NCBI GenBank assembly: GCA_018673215.1
Contig: JABHDE010000037.1
Coordinates: forward strand, 1 to 64,000
DNA from: Formosa sp.
GTDB taxonomy: Bacteria; Bacteroidota; Bacteroidia; Flavobacteriales; Flavobacteriaceae
Direction of reading: 5' to 3'
Length of the DNA: 64,000 bases
Part shown: positions 11,362 to 20,962 of the stretch, piece after piece
Layout: every line of letters starts with the position of its first letter
How positions within the stretch are numbered: position 1 is the first letter of the stretch
The notes under the pieces: generated by a model
Told to the model about the DNA's origin: nothing
Database searches by the model: none
What the model saw: the letters and a program-made list of their open reading frames with translations, nothing else
Position numbers and translations under genes: made by a program

Positions 11362-11392
11362 GTCACGAGCGGGACACTCGCGCTAGCGGGGA
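11362..11392 (+). repeat. REP-like hairpin element, copy 2 (inverted relative to copy 1)
   Basis: gtcacgagcgggacactcgcgctagcgggga; stem cgagcg/cactcg with compensatory A-T to G-C changes relative to copy 1. Confidence 0.7.
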
Positions 11393-11458
11393 TTTTAATT
11401 TCTAATTTTTCAAAGTTCATTTTTCTTCTTTTTCCTTTTTTAGCGTTCTGATAATGAA

Positions 11459-11590
11459 GCACAACGGTCTCGGCTATGAGTAGTTGCGTGGTTTTGCGAT
11501 TAACTTTGCGAGTACGCACCAAGTTGGAAATTCCTGCGGATTTTCAGAAGTAGGCGAGAACAAGCAATTACTTATAGCCATTGTTGTAGG
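11459..11590 (-). repeat. attC-like imperfect palindrome downstream of the small ORF 11612-12094
   Basis: Left arm gcacaacggtctcggctatgagtagttgcgtg and right arm caagcaattacttatagccattgttgtagg are imperfect reverse complements, about 130 bp overall. Confidence 0.6.
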
Positions 11591-11611
11591 TTTTTTTTTT
11601 AGAATTTTGAT

Positions 11612-12094
11612 TCAATATATTTTTTTCAGTTTCCCTTTTTTCTGCTGTTTTATAAGTTTTTCCATATCCGAATTCTTTCCGAGCTCCGATTTGTTTTGTT
11701 TATAAAATTTAATCGCATTTTCAGCTCCAGCAACAGCACATTCCACTTTATTTTTCGAGTAGTCATTTTCAAGACTATACTTAGTCCATCCACTCATAAA
11801 TGACATTAAGCAATCCGCACAATCTAAAGGCACAATTCCAGAAACCAATTCTATTGAAACAGTTGGACTTCCGCTCATCCATTTCATTAAAAAAGCATTG
11901 ACTTCTTTTCGCTTACTTGAATTTTCCGAAATAGGTGTTTTTAATAACCATTCAGTGGAATTCAGAACTAATTGTTCAGTTTTCTTGTAGTCTTCAGCAT
12001 TTTCGAGTTTTAAATCATTCGGGATTTGAACTTCTTGGGCGAATAAACTTGTGCTTATAAACAATAAGCAAATTAATGTCTTAATTTTATTCAT
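11612..12094 (-). CDS. Hypothetical secreted protein (candidate cassette-borne gene)
   Basis: 160 aa with signal peptide MNKIKTLICLLFISTSLFAQ; flanked by inverted GTTGTAGGT/ACCTACAAC sites. Confidence 0.8.
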   Translation of the reverse strand: MNKIKTLICLLFISTSLFAQEVQIPNDLKLENAEDYKKTEQLVLNSTEWLLKTPISENSSKRKEVNAFLMKWMSGSPTVSIELVSGIVPLDCADCLMSFMSGWTKYSLENDYSKNKVECAVAGAENAIKFYKQNKSELGKNSDMEKLIKQQKKGKLKKIY

Positions 12095-12170
12095 AGTTTT
12101 TATTTTAAATTACCTACAACTAATGTATATAAACCACTAGAGGTGTTTATTTCCTTTATATTTTTGTTTG

Positions 12171-12213
12171 GAGTGGTTCAATACATCCCAAATTGGGGTG
12201 TATTGTGCCACTC
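12171..12213. repeat. 43-bp near-perfect palindrome (21-bp arms, 1-nt loop)
   Basis: gagtggttcaatacatcccaa-a-ttggggtgtattgtgccactc; arms differ at 3 positions. Confidence 0.7.
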
Positions 12214-12368
12214 TAGTTCCCCAAGTGTTTCTAAAATTCAAATAAAATAATTGCTTACAACTGGTTGAGTTGGGTATTGAAGATTCAGATCTGGGGATTT
12301 AAATCACTGATAAACTTATAAAAAAAAAGTATTAAGTTCCAAAAAGATAAAAACTTTACCGTTTCAAC

Positions 12369-15209
12369 TTAATGCGCTTCGAGCCAATTGACACCCTTAT
12401 CCATTTCCACATCCAAAGGAACACTTAATGAATAGGCGTTCTCCATTTCTTCTTTGATTAAGGTTTTCATGGTTTCCAACTCAGGCTTGTAAACATCAAA
12501 AACCAGTTCATCATGCACCTGAAGAAGCATTTTGGTTTTAAAGCCACCGTCTTCCAGCTTGTTATGGATGTTAATCATTGCAATTTTAATGATATCTGCG
12601 GCGCTTCCTTGGATGGGAGCATTCACCGCATTGCGTTCCGCAGCTCCTCTGACAATCGCATTTCGAGAGTTGATGTCTTTGAGGTAACGACGGCGGTTAG
12701 AAACCGTTGTCACATAGCCATGATCTCTTGCAAAATCAACCTGTGAACTCATATATTTCCGAAGTTTTGGATAGGTTTCATAATAGGTTTCAATCAGCTC
12801 TTTGGCCTCGGTTCGGCTTAAATCGGTTTGGTTGCTCAGACCAAAAGCGGACACCCCATAAATAATTCCAAAGTTGACTGTTTTGGCATTTCCACGCTGT
12901 TCTCTCGTCACTTCTTCCAACGGCACATTAAATACTTTTGCCGCAGTCGAGGCATGAATGTCTTCACCGTTTTTAAAGGCCTCAATCATGGTTTCTTCTT
13001 CGCTCATGGCTGCAATAACCCGCAATTCAATTTGAGAATAATCCGCCGCCAAAAGGATGTACTCCTCATTTCGTGGAATAAATGCTTTTCGCACTTGACG
13101 CCCGCGTTCGGTTCGGATCGGAATGTTTTGAAGGTTGGGGTTGTTACTACTCAAACGCCCTGTGGCAGCCACCGTTTGCATGTACTCGGTATGGATATGT
13201 CCAGTACTCTCTAACACTTGTTCGGGCAGTGCATCTACATAGGTGCTTTTCAGTTTGGCAAGTCCTCTGTAATCCAATACTTTTTGAATGATGTCATGGT
13301 CTTTTGCCAAATAAGACAACACATCTTCTGCCGTACTGTACTGACCTGTTTTTGTTTTCTTTGGTTTATCGACCAACTTCATTTTTTCAAACAAAATCAC
13401 CCCCAATTGTTTGGGCGAGGCAATATTAAAGGTCTCTCCAGCAGCTTCAAATATTTCTGTTTGGAGTCTCTCAATATCATTGTTTAAGTCTTCCGAAAGT
13501 GAGTTTAAAAATTCTGTATCGAGTTTGATCCCTTCTAATTCCATCGAGGCTAAAACCTTCACCAATGGGATTTCTATCTCATTAAATAATTTTAAAGTAT
13601 CGGCATCGGTCAATTCTTTTTTGAAATGACTTGCCAATTGATAGGTAATGTCTGCATCTTCCACCGCATATTCGGTGAGTTTTTCAAGGGACACATCGCG
13701 CATTGAAAGTTGATTCTTTCCTTTTTTTCCAATAAGTTCTGTAATAGAAATTGGACTGTAATTCAAGTAAGTTTCTGCCAACACCTCCATATTGTGACGC
13801 ATATCAGGGTTGATTAAATAATGCGCAATCATGGTATCAAACAAAGTTCCTTTGACCTCGATATTATATTTATGCAATACTTTTAAGTCATACTTCAAAT
13901 TTTGCCCAATTTTCTCAATATGAGTGGCTTCAAAAAAGGGTCTAAATAATTCGATTAATTTTTGGGCTTCCTCAAAAGATTCTGGAAACGGAATGTAAAA
14001 TCCTTTATGTGCTTCCCAAGAAAAAGCTATACCAACAAGTTCTGCTTTCAACGGATTGAGTCCTGTAGTTTCGGTATCAAAACAGACCGAAGTTTGGTTC
14101 ATTAACTGCTTAATTAAGAGTTTTAACCCTAAATCACCTGAAACACTTTGGTAAAAGTGGGGAACCGAATTCGCGGTTTCTCTTCCGTAGTTTTGTGTCG
14201 CCACAGCCGCTGAAGGTTCATCTCCTCCAAACAACGAAAATTGTCCAGCTCCTGCTTCGGTTGTTGGACTCGCAGCGGGTTTTGGAGCAGAATCCTCTGT
14301 CGCTGAAGGGGTGCTTTCAGGGGGATTTACAGCAAATGTTTTATTAAAATTATCGATCAATCTCCTGAACTCCAAGTCTTGAAAAAGGACATTCACTTTT
14401 TCGGTATCGGGGGCAGAGAGTTCAAAACTTTTGGCATCAAATTCTACAGGAACATCCAACAGAATAGTGGCCAGTTTTTTTGAAAGGAGTCCAAGCTCGG
14501 CGTTGGCTTCAATCTTTTCTTTCATTTTCCCTTTGAGTTCATGGGTGTTTGCCAATAAATTTTCCATGCTGCCATATTGTGCAAGTAGTTTTTTGGCAGT
14601 TTTATCGCCCACGCCAGGAAGCCCGGGAATGTTATCAGAAGCATCGCCTTTCATCCCTAAAAAGTCAATCACTTGAAGTGGGTCTTCAATCTCAAATTTT
14701 GCTTTAATTTCTTCGACACCCCAAGTTTCATAGCCGCCTCCAAACACAGGGCGGTACATAAAAATATTCTCACTGACCAGTTGTGCAAAATCTTTATCGG
14801 GGGTGACCATAAAGGTTTTATAGCCTTCTTTTTCGGCTTTTTTAGCTAGGGTTCCAATAATATCATCTGCCTCAAATCCTTCTTTGACAATTATAGGAAT
14901 ATGCATCGCCTCCAAAATTTCATAGATATAAGGAATGGCTACTTTAATTCCTTCGGGGGTTGCATCCCTGTTGGCTTTATATTCTTTAAAAATTTCAACA
15001 CGGTCTTTACTGCCGCCTTTGTCAAAACAAACGGCCAAATGATCCGGACGTTCTCTTTTTATAACATCTAATAATGAGTTGGTAAACCCAAGAATGGCAG
15101 AAGTATCTAGCCCTTTAGAGTTGATTCGAGGGTTTTTGATAAACGCATAATAACCTCTAAAAATGAGAGCATAAGCATCGAGAAGAAATAAGCGTTTTTG
15201 TTCGGCCAT
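12369..15209 (-). CDS. polA: DNA polymerase I
   Basis: 946 aa; 5' nuclease domain, 3'-5' exo motif FDTETTGL, family A motifs ADYSQIELRV and VNFGIIYGVSAFGL, VHDELVF. Confidence 0.98.
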   Translation of the reverse strand: MAEQKRLFLLDAYALIFRGYYAFIKNPRINSKGLDTSAILGFTNSLLDVIKRERPDHLAVCFDKGGSKDRVEIFKEYKANRDATPEGIKVAIPYIYEILEAMHIPIIVKEGFEADDIIGTLAKKAEKEGYKTFMVTPDKDFAQLVSENIFMYRPVFGGGYETWGVEEIKAKFEIEDPLQVIDFLGMKGDASDNIPGLPGVGDKTAKKLLAQYGSMENLLANTHELKGKMKEKIEANAELGLLSKKLATILLDVPVEFDAKSFELSAPDTEKVNVLFQDLEFRRLIDNFNKTFAVNPPESTPSATEDSAPKPAASPTTEAGAGQFSLFGGDEPSAAVATQNYGRETANSVPHFYQSVSGDLGLKLLIKQLMNQTSVCFDTETTGLNPLKAELVGIAFSWEAHKGFYIPFPESFEEAQKLIELFRPFFEATHIEKIGQNLKYDLKVLHKYNIEVKGTLFDTMIAHYLINPDMRHNMEVLAETYLNYSPISITELIGKKGKNQLSMRDVSLEKLTEYAVEDADITYQLASHFKKELTDADTLKLFNEIEIPLVKVLASMELEGIKLDTEFLNSLSEDLNNDIERLQTEIFEAAGETFNIASPKQLGVILFEKMKLVDKPKKTKTGQYSTAEDVLSYLAKDHDIIQKVLDYRGLAKLKSTYVDALPEQVLESTGHIHTEYMQTVAATGRLSSNNPNLQNIPIRTERGRQVRKAFIPRNEEYILLAADYSQIELRVIAAMSEEETMIEAFKNGEDIHASTAAKVFNVPLEEVTREQRGNAKTVNFGIIYGVSAFGLSNQTDLSRTEAKELIETYYETYPKLRKYMSSQVDFARDHGYVTTVSNRRRYLKDINSRNAIVRGAAERNAVNAPIQGSAADIIKIAMINIHNKLEDGGFKTKMLLQVHDELVFDVYKPELETMKTLIKEEMENAYSLSVPLDVEMDKGVNWLEAH

Positions 15210-15219
15210 CGAAGTTGTT

Positions 15220-16227
15220 TTAAGCGTCTTTATTAAAATATTCTGATTGTATTGTTTCGTTTTTTCCTTGTTGGAACTTGGTCATACTAAACCATTGGTG
15301 GATTGAAAATGAGCCTGTTTGTCCTTTTTTATTAATGGCTATATACCCAACTTGAAAATTTTTGTAATTGCTATTGGGTTTATCAACGATTCGTCGAATA
15401 GCAATTTCACATGCTTCTTGAGGTGATTTTCCTTGTCGCATTAATTCTACGACTAAAAAACTTCCGACGGTTTTTACGACTTCTTCGCCCAACCCTGTGG
15501 CGACGGCGGCTCCAATTTCATTATCAACAAACAGTCCTGATCCAATAATAGGAGAATCGCCAACCCGTCCGTTTAGTTTATACGCCAATCCACTTGTAGT
15601 GCAAGCACCCGAAAGGTTTCCATCTTTATCGATCGCCAACATTCCAATGGTGTCGTGATTTTCTATATTAATAATGGGACTGTATTCACTTTTAACTTTC
15701 CAAGCTTCCCAACTTTTTTTGGAACCTTCAGTGAGTAAATTTTCTTTTTTGAATCCCTTTTGAAGTGCAAATTTTTCAGCACCACTTCCTGCGAGCATGA
15801 CGTGTGGGGTGTCCTCCATCACTTTTCGAGCGACGGAAACAGCATGAGTGATGTTTTGTAAAAATACAACCGCCCCACAGTCACCATTTTGGTTCATGAT
15901 ACAGGCATCGAGAGTTACATTTCCGTCTCGGTCGGGGAGTCCTCCTTTACCAACAGACTGCCCTTTTTCATTGGCTTCCTCGACTCGACAGCCATGCTCA
16001 ACGGCGTCAAGGGCTGAACCTCCATTTTGTAAAATCTCCCACGCTTTTGCAGTGGCATTTTTTACATCCCAAGTGGCAATGACGAGTGGAAGTGAAGCCA
16101 TTTCCAAAGTGCCAACAACTTCAGAAGATGAGGTTTCAGCACAGCTGGTTAAATGACTTCCAAGTGCTAATCCTACCCCTGAAAGAGACGCGTTTTTTAA
16201 AAATTTTCTTCTTTTCATTTTATTCAT
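15220..16227 (-). CDS. N(4)-(beta-N-acetylglucosaminyl)-L-asparaginase / isoaspartyl peptidase family (Ntn hydrolase)
   Basis: Cleavage/nucleophile segment [25 protein letters not shown]-terminal [26 protein letters not shown] export signal with lipobox. Confidence 0.9.
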   Translation of the reverse strand: MNKMKRRKFLKNASLSGVGLALGSHLTSCAETSSSEVVGTLEMASLPLVIATWDVKNATAKAWEILQNGGSALDAVEHGCRVEEANEKGQSVGKGGLPDRDGNVTLDACIMNQNGDCGAVVFLQNITHAVSVARKVMEDTPHVMLAGSGAEKFALQKGFKKENLLTEGSKKSWEAWKVKSEYSPIINIENHDTIGMLAIDKDGNLSGACTTSGLAYKLNGRVGDSPIIGSGLFVDNEIGAAVATGLGEEVVKTVGSFLVVELMRQGKSPQEACEIAIRRIVDKPNSNYKNFQVGYIAINKKGQTGSFSIHQWFSMTKFQQGKNETIQSEYFNKDA

Positions 16228-17893
16228 TCAACGAAACTCCTTGTTTTTTCAAGACACTTTTTGTTTTGAACGCATAAAATAATAGGTAAACAAAACAGGC
16301 AACAGCAATCCAATACGAAGATTGAATACTAAAAATATCTGCTAGTTTTCCTTGTAATGGTGGAATAATAGCTCCACCCAAAATCATCATGATTAAAAAA
16401 GCAGACCCTTGTGAGGTATATTTTCCCAATCCAGAAATACTTAATGAGAAAATACATGGCCACATGATAGAACAAAACAAGCCTCCTGAAAGCAATGCAT
16501 ACAAGGCTAGTTGCCCCGAAGCAAAAATTCCGATGAGTACTCCAATAACGCCTAAAGTACTAAAGATTTTTAAGGTAGTAATCGGGTTGTCTTTTGCGAT
16601 AAAAAAGCCTCCAATTTGGATGGCAACACATATACTAAATAATAAAATTTCATTTAATGAATAGCTGCCAAAGTTAACCAGTAGAATTACCCCAAACGCG
16701 ACATAAGGCACTAGGATGAGCAACCATTTTTTAAGTCCTTTACTCGGGTTAAACACAGAGATAGCACCTACCCAGCGTCCAATCATCATACCGCCCCAAT
16801 ATAAGGAGATGAAGGGAGCAATTTCAGCATCGTTCATGACTTTCAAGCCTAATGGATTAAGGTTATTAATTTTGTCTGCAACAAACTTTAAGAGTTCTCC
16901 TAAATTAGATTGAATGGTTACTTCGACTCCTACATAGGTGAAGATGGCGAGCATTCCTAAAATCAATTGTGGGTATTTCATAGCACCCCAACCTTCTGGT
17001 GATTTTGAGGCACGAGTATTGGCGAAAAATACACTTATAACAACTGCAAATAATGCAATTAAAAGTAAATAAAGACGTTTGTTTTCGAGGGCTTCCGTTG
17101 TAACTTCTCCTCCAGTATAGGTGTTAAAAATCAATCCAAAACAAGCAAAAATTACAACTGTTAATGCAATCAACATGTTTTTTGCTTTGTTGGCAGGTTC
17201 AAACACTTCATTTGTTTTTGTGTTTGGCAATTTTTTAGAAAAATGGAATAGGGCGGCGGCAGCTAAAAACAAGGCACCAACGCCTATGTAAAGCATCTGA
17301 ACAGTTGTTAGTTTTATCTCGTTATTTAGAATCATTTGGTTCAGCTCATCTCCAGATAATGGGGTGGATCCAAAAATGATAAATGCTATAACGATGGGTC
17401 CAATGGTCGTCCCAAAAGAGTTGACACCTCCAGCAAGGTTCAATCGATGCGAGCCTGTTTCTGGATCGCCGAGCGCAATTGCAAATGGGTTCGCTGCCGT
17501 TTGTTGAAGTGAAAACCCAAGACCTACAATAAACAGAGCTAATAATACCAAATAAAACACAGAAGTATCTCCTTGTTGCGATCCATCTACAAAGGGATAC
17601 ATTAACAAGGCACCAAGTGCAGAAATTAAGAGACCATAGACGATGCCATTTTTGTAGCCCCAGTTATTGAGAATGTCTTTTTTTACAGCACTCGAAATGA
17701 TAAATAATATGAGGGCCCCTAAGTAATATGCGCCATAGAATGCAAAATCTACTAGCTGCGATTGAAATTGATCAATACTGAAATAGGTTTTACAAAAAGG
17801 GATAAAGACTCCGTTAGAAGCTGCTATAAACCCCCAGAAAAAGAAGACGGTGACTAATGTTGTTAATGCTGAATTGTTGTTTTTTGTACTCAT
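16220..17893 (-). CDS. MFS sugar transporter, FucP/NagP-like
   Basis: 557 aa; [16 protein letters not shown].. and [38 protein letters not shown], typical of the FHS family. Confidence 0.88.
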   Translation of the reverse strand: MSTKNNNSALTTLVTVFFFWGFIAASNGVFIPFCKTYFSIDQFQSQLVDFAFYGAYYLGALILFIISSAVKKDILNNWGYKNGIVYGLLISALGALLMYPFVDGSQQGDTSVFYLVLLALFIVGLGFSLQQTAANPFAIALGDPETGSHRLNLAGGVNSFGTTIGPIVIAFIIFGSTPLSGDELNQMILNNEIKLTTVQMLYIGVGALFLAAAALFHFSKKLPNTKTNEVFEPANKAKNMLIALTVVIFACFGLIFNTYTGGEVTTEALENKRLYLLLIALFAVVISVFFANTRASKSPEGWGAMKYPQLILGMLAIFTYVGVEVTIQSNLGELLKFVADKINNLNPLGLKVMNDAEIAPFISLYWGGMMIGRWVGAISVFNPSKGLKKWLLILVPYVAFGVILLVNFGSYSLNEILLFSICVAIQIGGFFIAKDNPITTLKIFSTLGVIGVLIGIFASGQLALYALLSGGLFCSIMWPCIFSLSISGLGKYTSQGSAFLIMMILGGAIIPPLQGKLADIFSIQSSYWIAVACFVYLLFYAFKTKSVLKKQGVSLNE

Positions 17894-17904
17894 TTTATGT
17901 GTGG

Positions 17905-20880
17905 TTAGTTAATTGTGATCTCATCTGCAAAAAGCCAGCTTTTACCATCATGTTGAAATCCTAAATGCCAACTAGGTAAATCACCCTTTGTTTTTCCAAT
18001 TATTTTAATATATCGGTATTGGTTGTTTGTTTTAAATTCAATTGTTTTAATTTCAACTTCATCGCTTGGTTTCGGTGAGTCTAGTTGGATGGAATCAATG
18101 CGCTTAAATTCAACACCATCTTTGGAACCATAACAAACCACTTTCGTAGGATGAAAAATCCAGGAGCGTTGATCTTTTAAAAAATTAATTTGTACCAAAT
18201 TTATTGATTTTTGACGTCCTAAGTCAACAATTGCAACTAAATCTTCATTAAAATAACCCTGCCATGTTCCTGTTCTAAAATCAGAAGTTCCTAAAATACC
18301 ATCTATCAGGGCGTCATTTCCACCTGCATTGTATTGATTGGCAAAATTAGTTTCGAGTTTTATACTAAGAGTGGGATCAATTTTAAAGAAATTGGTACTA
18401 ATAACACTGCTTTTGACCGTATCTTTTTGGGCATAAACATGCAGGGTTGATGCTTCCGTGATCTCTAGAGGTTGTTTGTACGTTTGATAATTGGAATCAT
18501 CAATCTTGAAATAGATTGTGGCTTTTGGGTCCACATTCCCAAGACTTACCGTAGTTTTTATTTTAAAAGCAATGTCTCCCTTTGCTATAAAAGGAGCTGG
18601 TACAATCAAAAAATCGTCGATGGATGTACTGGGTTCTGCCCCTTTTTTAGTACCCCATTGAGAGGGTTTATCTGTCATAAAAAACTCTAAATCTCCCCCA
18701 TTTATGATTTCTGAATGGTAAATAAATGAGCGTTCAAGCGGAGTTCCATTTAATTTTACAGACGCAACATAGCGGTTAGAATCACTCAAGTTGTTGGCCC
18801 TTATAGAAAATGTGTTTTGATTTTCGAGATGAATGCTTGCGGATTTAAATAGGGGTTTTCCAATGATATAGGTGTTGGAAGCAGGAGTCACAGGATAGAA
18901 CCCTAAGGAACTAAACACATACCAAGCACTCATTTGTCCACAGTCTTCATTTCCCGAAATCCCATCAGGAGAATTGCTGTATAGGGTCGTTAAAATTTCA
19001 TGAACCTTCTCTTGAGTTTTATAGGGCTTATTGACAAAATTATATAGATAAGCCATGTGATGACTTGGCTCATTTCCGTGAGCATATTGTCCAATTAAGC
19101 CAGTGATGTCAACTTGCTCTCTTCCTGTGGTTTCAAGCTTTGCTGAAAACAAAGTGTCTAAGTTTGTTTCAAATTGAGCTTTGGATCCGATTAAATTGAT
19201 GTAGCCACTCAAGTCATGAGGCACATAGTTACTGTATTGCCAAGCATTGGCTTCGGTATAATTAAAATTTACTTCATAAGGGTTAAAAGGTTTAAACCAA
19301 GTGTTTCTAAAGCGCCCTCTCATAAATTGTGTATGAGGGTCAAATACGTTCTTATAATTTTGAGCACGTTGAATGTAGGTTTTATAAACTTCTGAAATAC
19401 CGAGTTCATTTGCCATTTGTGCTAATGCCCAATCGTCATAGGCATATTCTAAGGTCTTTGACACAGATTCACTTTCGTTTTCCATAGAAATATATCCGAG
19501 CGATTTATAATCTGCCAGTCCTAGTTTGTTCTGTTGCGCACTGTGTTGCATTGCTTTTAATGCCTTGTGAGCGTCGTAATCTCTAATGCCTTTCATAAAC
19601 GCATCAGCGATCACAGAAACAGCATGGTAACCAATCATACATCCAGTGTAATTAGCAGATAAATCCCAAATTGGCAAGATGCCGCCTTCATCAAATTTAG
19701 CTAAAAAGGTATTTATGAAATCATTTGTTTTGTCAATTTCAATGAGAGTATATAAGGGGTGTGTTGCTCTGTAGGTATCCCATAACGAAAAGACGGTATG
19801 GTATTCAAATGCTTTTGATTGATGAATTTTTTGGTCCATCCCACGATAGCGGCCATCCACATCTTGATACAGGTTTGGGGCAATCATGGTGTGGTAAAGC
19901 GATGTATAAAAATTTGTTTTGTAGTCGCTGTTTTTAGAGGTTACGGAGATTTTATTGAGTTTAGAATTCCATTCATTTTGCGCCTCGTTTTTAAGTTTTT
20001 CAAAATCGAAATCCGAAATTTCTTCGTTTAAGTTTTGTTTGGCACCAGTTTCATTTACTGCACTAATACCAATTTTTACAAGGACAGGGGTATTTGTTGG
20101 GTTATCAAATTCAATAGCAGCTTTTTTACTTTCAAATTTGTAATTTTTTGCACCAATAGCTTTGTCCGATAGTTCGTAGGAAATTGTTTTTATAGGGTGC
20201 GAAAACTGTATATAGTAATAGAGTTGCTGGTTTTCAGCCCAAGCTTTGGAATGTCGATACCCGCTCAAAGAATAAGCATCAATTTGATGAATTTTATGAT
20301 CTAGCAATAGGTCCCGATGTGCTAAATCTAGAATCAAAAATTGATTTTCTGAGGATGCATATTGATATTTATGCATGCCACTCCGTTTGGAAACGGTAAG
20401 TTCTACATCAACATTAATACGGTCTAAAGCAACTTTGTAAAACCCCGGTTCTGCAATTTCATTCTCGTGAGAAAAGTGAGCTTTATACCCTTCCTTGCCG
20501 TCGCTTCCATTATTAAAAATCACTTTATTGGAAGGCATTAATAAAATATCGCCATAATCGGAAACGCCAGTACCACTTAGATGGGTGTGAGAAAACCCAT
20601 AAATATAAGAGTCACTGTAATGATAGCCAGAGCACCCATCCCAACCCTCCAATCGTGTATCTGGGCTCAATTGCATCATCCCAAAAGGGCGTGTTGCGCC
20701 TGGAAATGCATGCCCATGCCCCCCAGTTCCGATAAATGGATTTACAAAAGATAAGAGATTTAAAGGCTCTTTCTGTGAATCTCTAGAAGAATTTGTGCAA
20801 TTAAAGACACTTAAAAGGGTTAAAAAACAGTAAAATTTATAGCTCATAATTTGATTTAGAAATATACTAAAAATTTTCAT
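17905..20880 (-). CDS. GH92 family alpha-mannosidase with C-terminal accessory domains
   Basis: [66 protein letters not shown]; lipobox; C-terminal chitobiase-like and F5/8C-like segments. Confidence 0.95.
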   Translation of the reverse strand: MKIFSIFLNQIMSYKFYCFLTLLSVFNCTNSSRDSQKEPLNLLSFVNPFIGTGGHGHAFPGATRPFGMMQLSPDTRLEGWDGCSGYHYSDSYIYGFSHTHLSGTGVSDYGDILLMPSNKVIFNNGSDGKEGYKAHFSHENEIAEPGFYKVALDRINVDVELTVSKRSGMHKYQYASSENQFLILDLAHRDLLLDHKIHQIDAYSLSGYRHSKAWAENQQLYYYIQFSHPIKTISYELSDKAIGAKNYKFESKKAAIEFDNPTNTPVLVKIGISAVNETGAKQNLNEEISDFDFEKLKNEAQNEWNSKLNKISVTSKNSDYKTNFYTSLYHTMIAPNLYQDVDGRYRGMDQKIHQSKAFEYHTVFSLWDTYRATHPLYTLIEIDKTNDFINTFLAKFDEGGILPIWDLSANYTGCMIGYHAVSVIADAFMKGIRDYDAHKALKAMQHSAQQNKLGLADYKSLGYISMENESESVSKTLEYAYDDWALAQMANELGISEVYKTYIQRAQNYKNVFDPHTQFMRGRFRNTWFKPFNPYEVNFNYTEANAWQYSNYVPHDLSGYINLIGSKAQFETNLDTLFSAKLETTGREQVDITGLIGQYAHGNEPSHHMAYLYNFVNKPYKTQEKVHEILTTLYSNSPDGISGNEDCGQMSAWYVFSSLGFYPVTPASNTYIIGKPLFKSASIHLENQNTFSIRANNLSDSNRYVASVKLNGTPLERSFIYHSEIINGGDLEFFMTDKPSQWGTKKGAEPSTSIDDFLIVPAPFIAKGDIAFKIKTTVSLGNVDPKATIYFKIDDSNYQTYKQPLEITEASTLHVYAQKDTVKSSVISTNFFKIDPTLSIKLETNFANQYNAGGNDALIDGILGTSDFRTGTWQGYFNEDLVAIVDLGRQKSINLVQINFLKDQRSWIFHPTKVVCYGSKDGVEFKRIDSIQLDSPKPSDEVEIKTIEFKTNNQYRYIKIIGKTKGDLPSWHLGFQHDGKSWLFADEITIN

Positions 20881-20935
20881 ATCTAAAAGGATCGTTAAAT
20901 TAAAATATTAACTCAAATATCATACGCTTTTGTTT

Positions 20936-20943
20936 TACTTTTG
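20936..20943 (+). promoter_or_regulatory. -7 element TACTTTTG upstream of the metallophosphoesterase
   Basis: Matches TANNTTTG; 20 bp before the ATG. Confidence 0.4.
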
Positions 20944-20962
20944 CTGCTGACTCTTACTAAAT

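Noticed and set aside
11304-11522. 72-aa ORF across the REP-like elements
   Set aside because: Translation (IPASASVPLVTARVRRK) is that of the repeat itself; probably non-coding.
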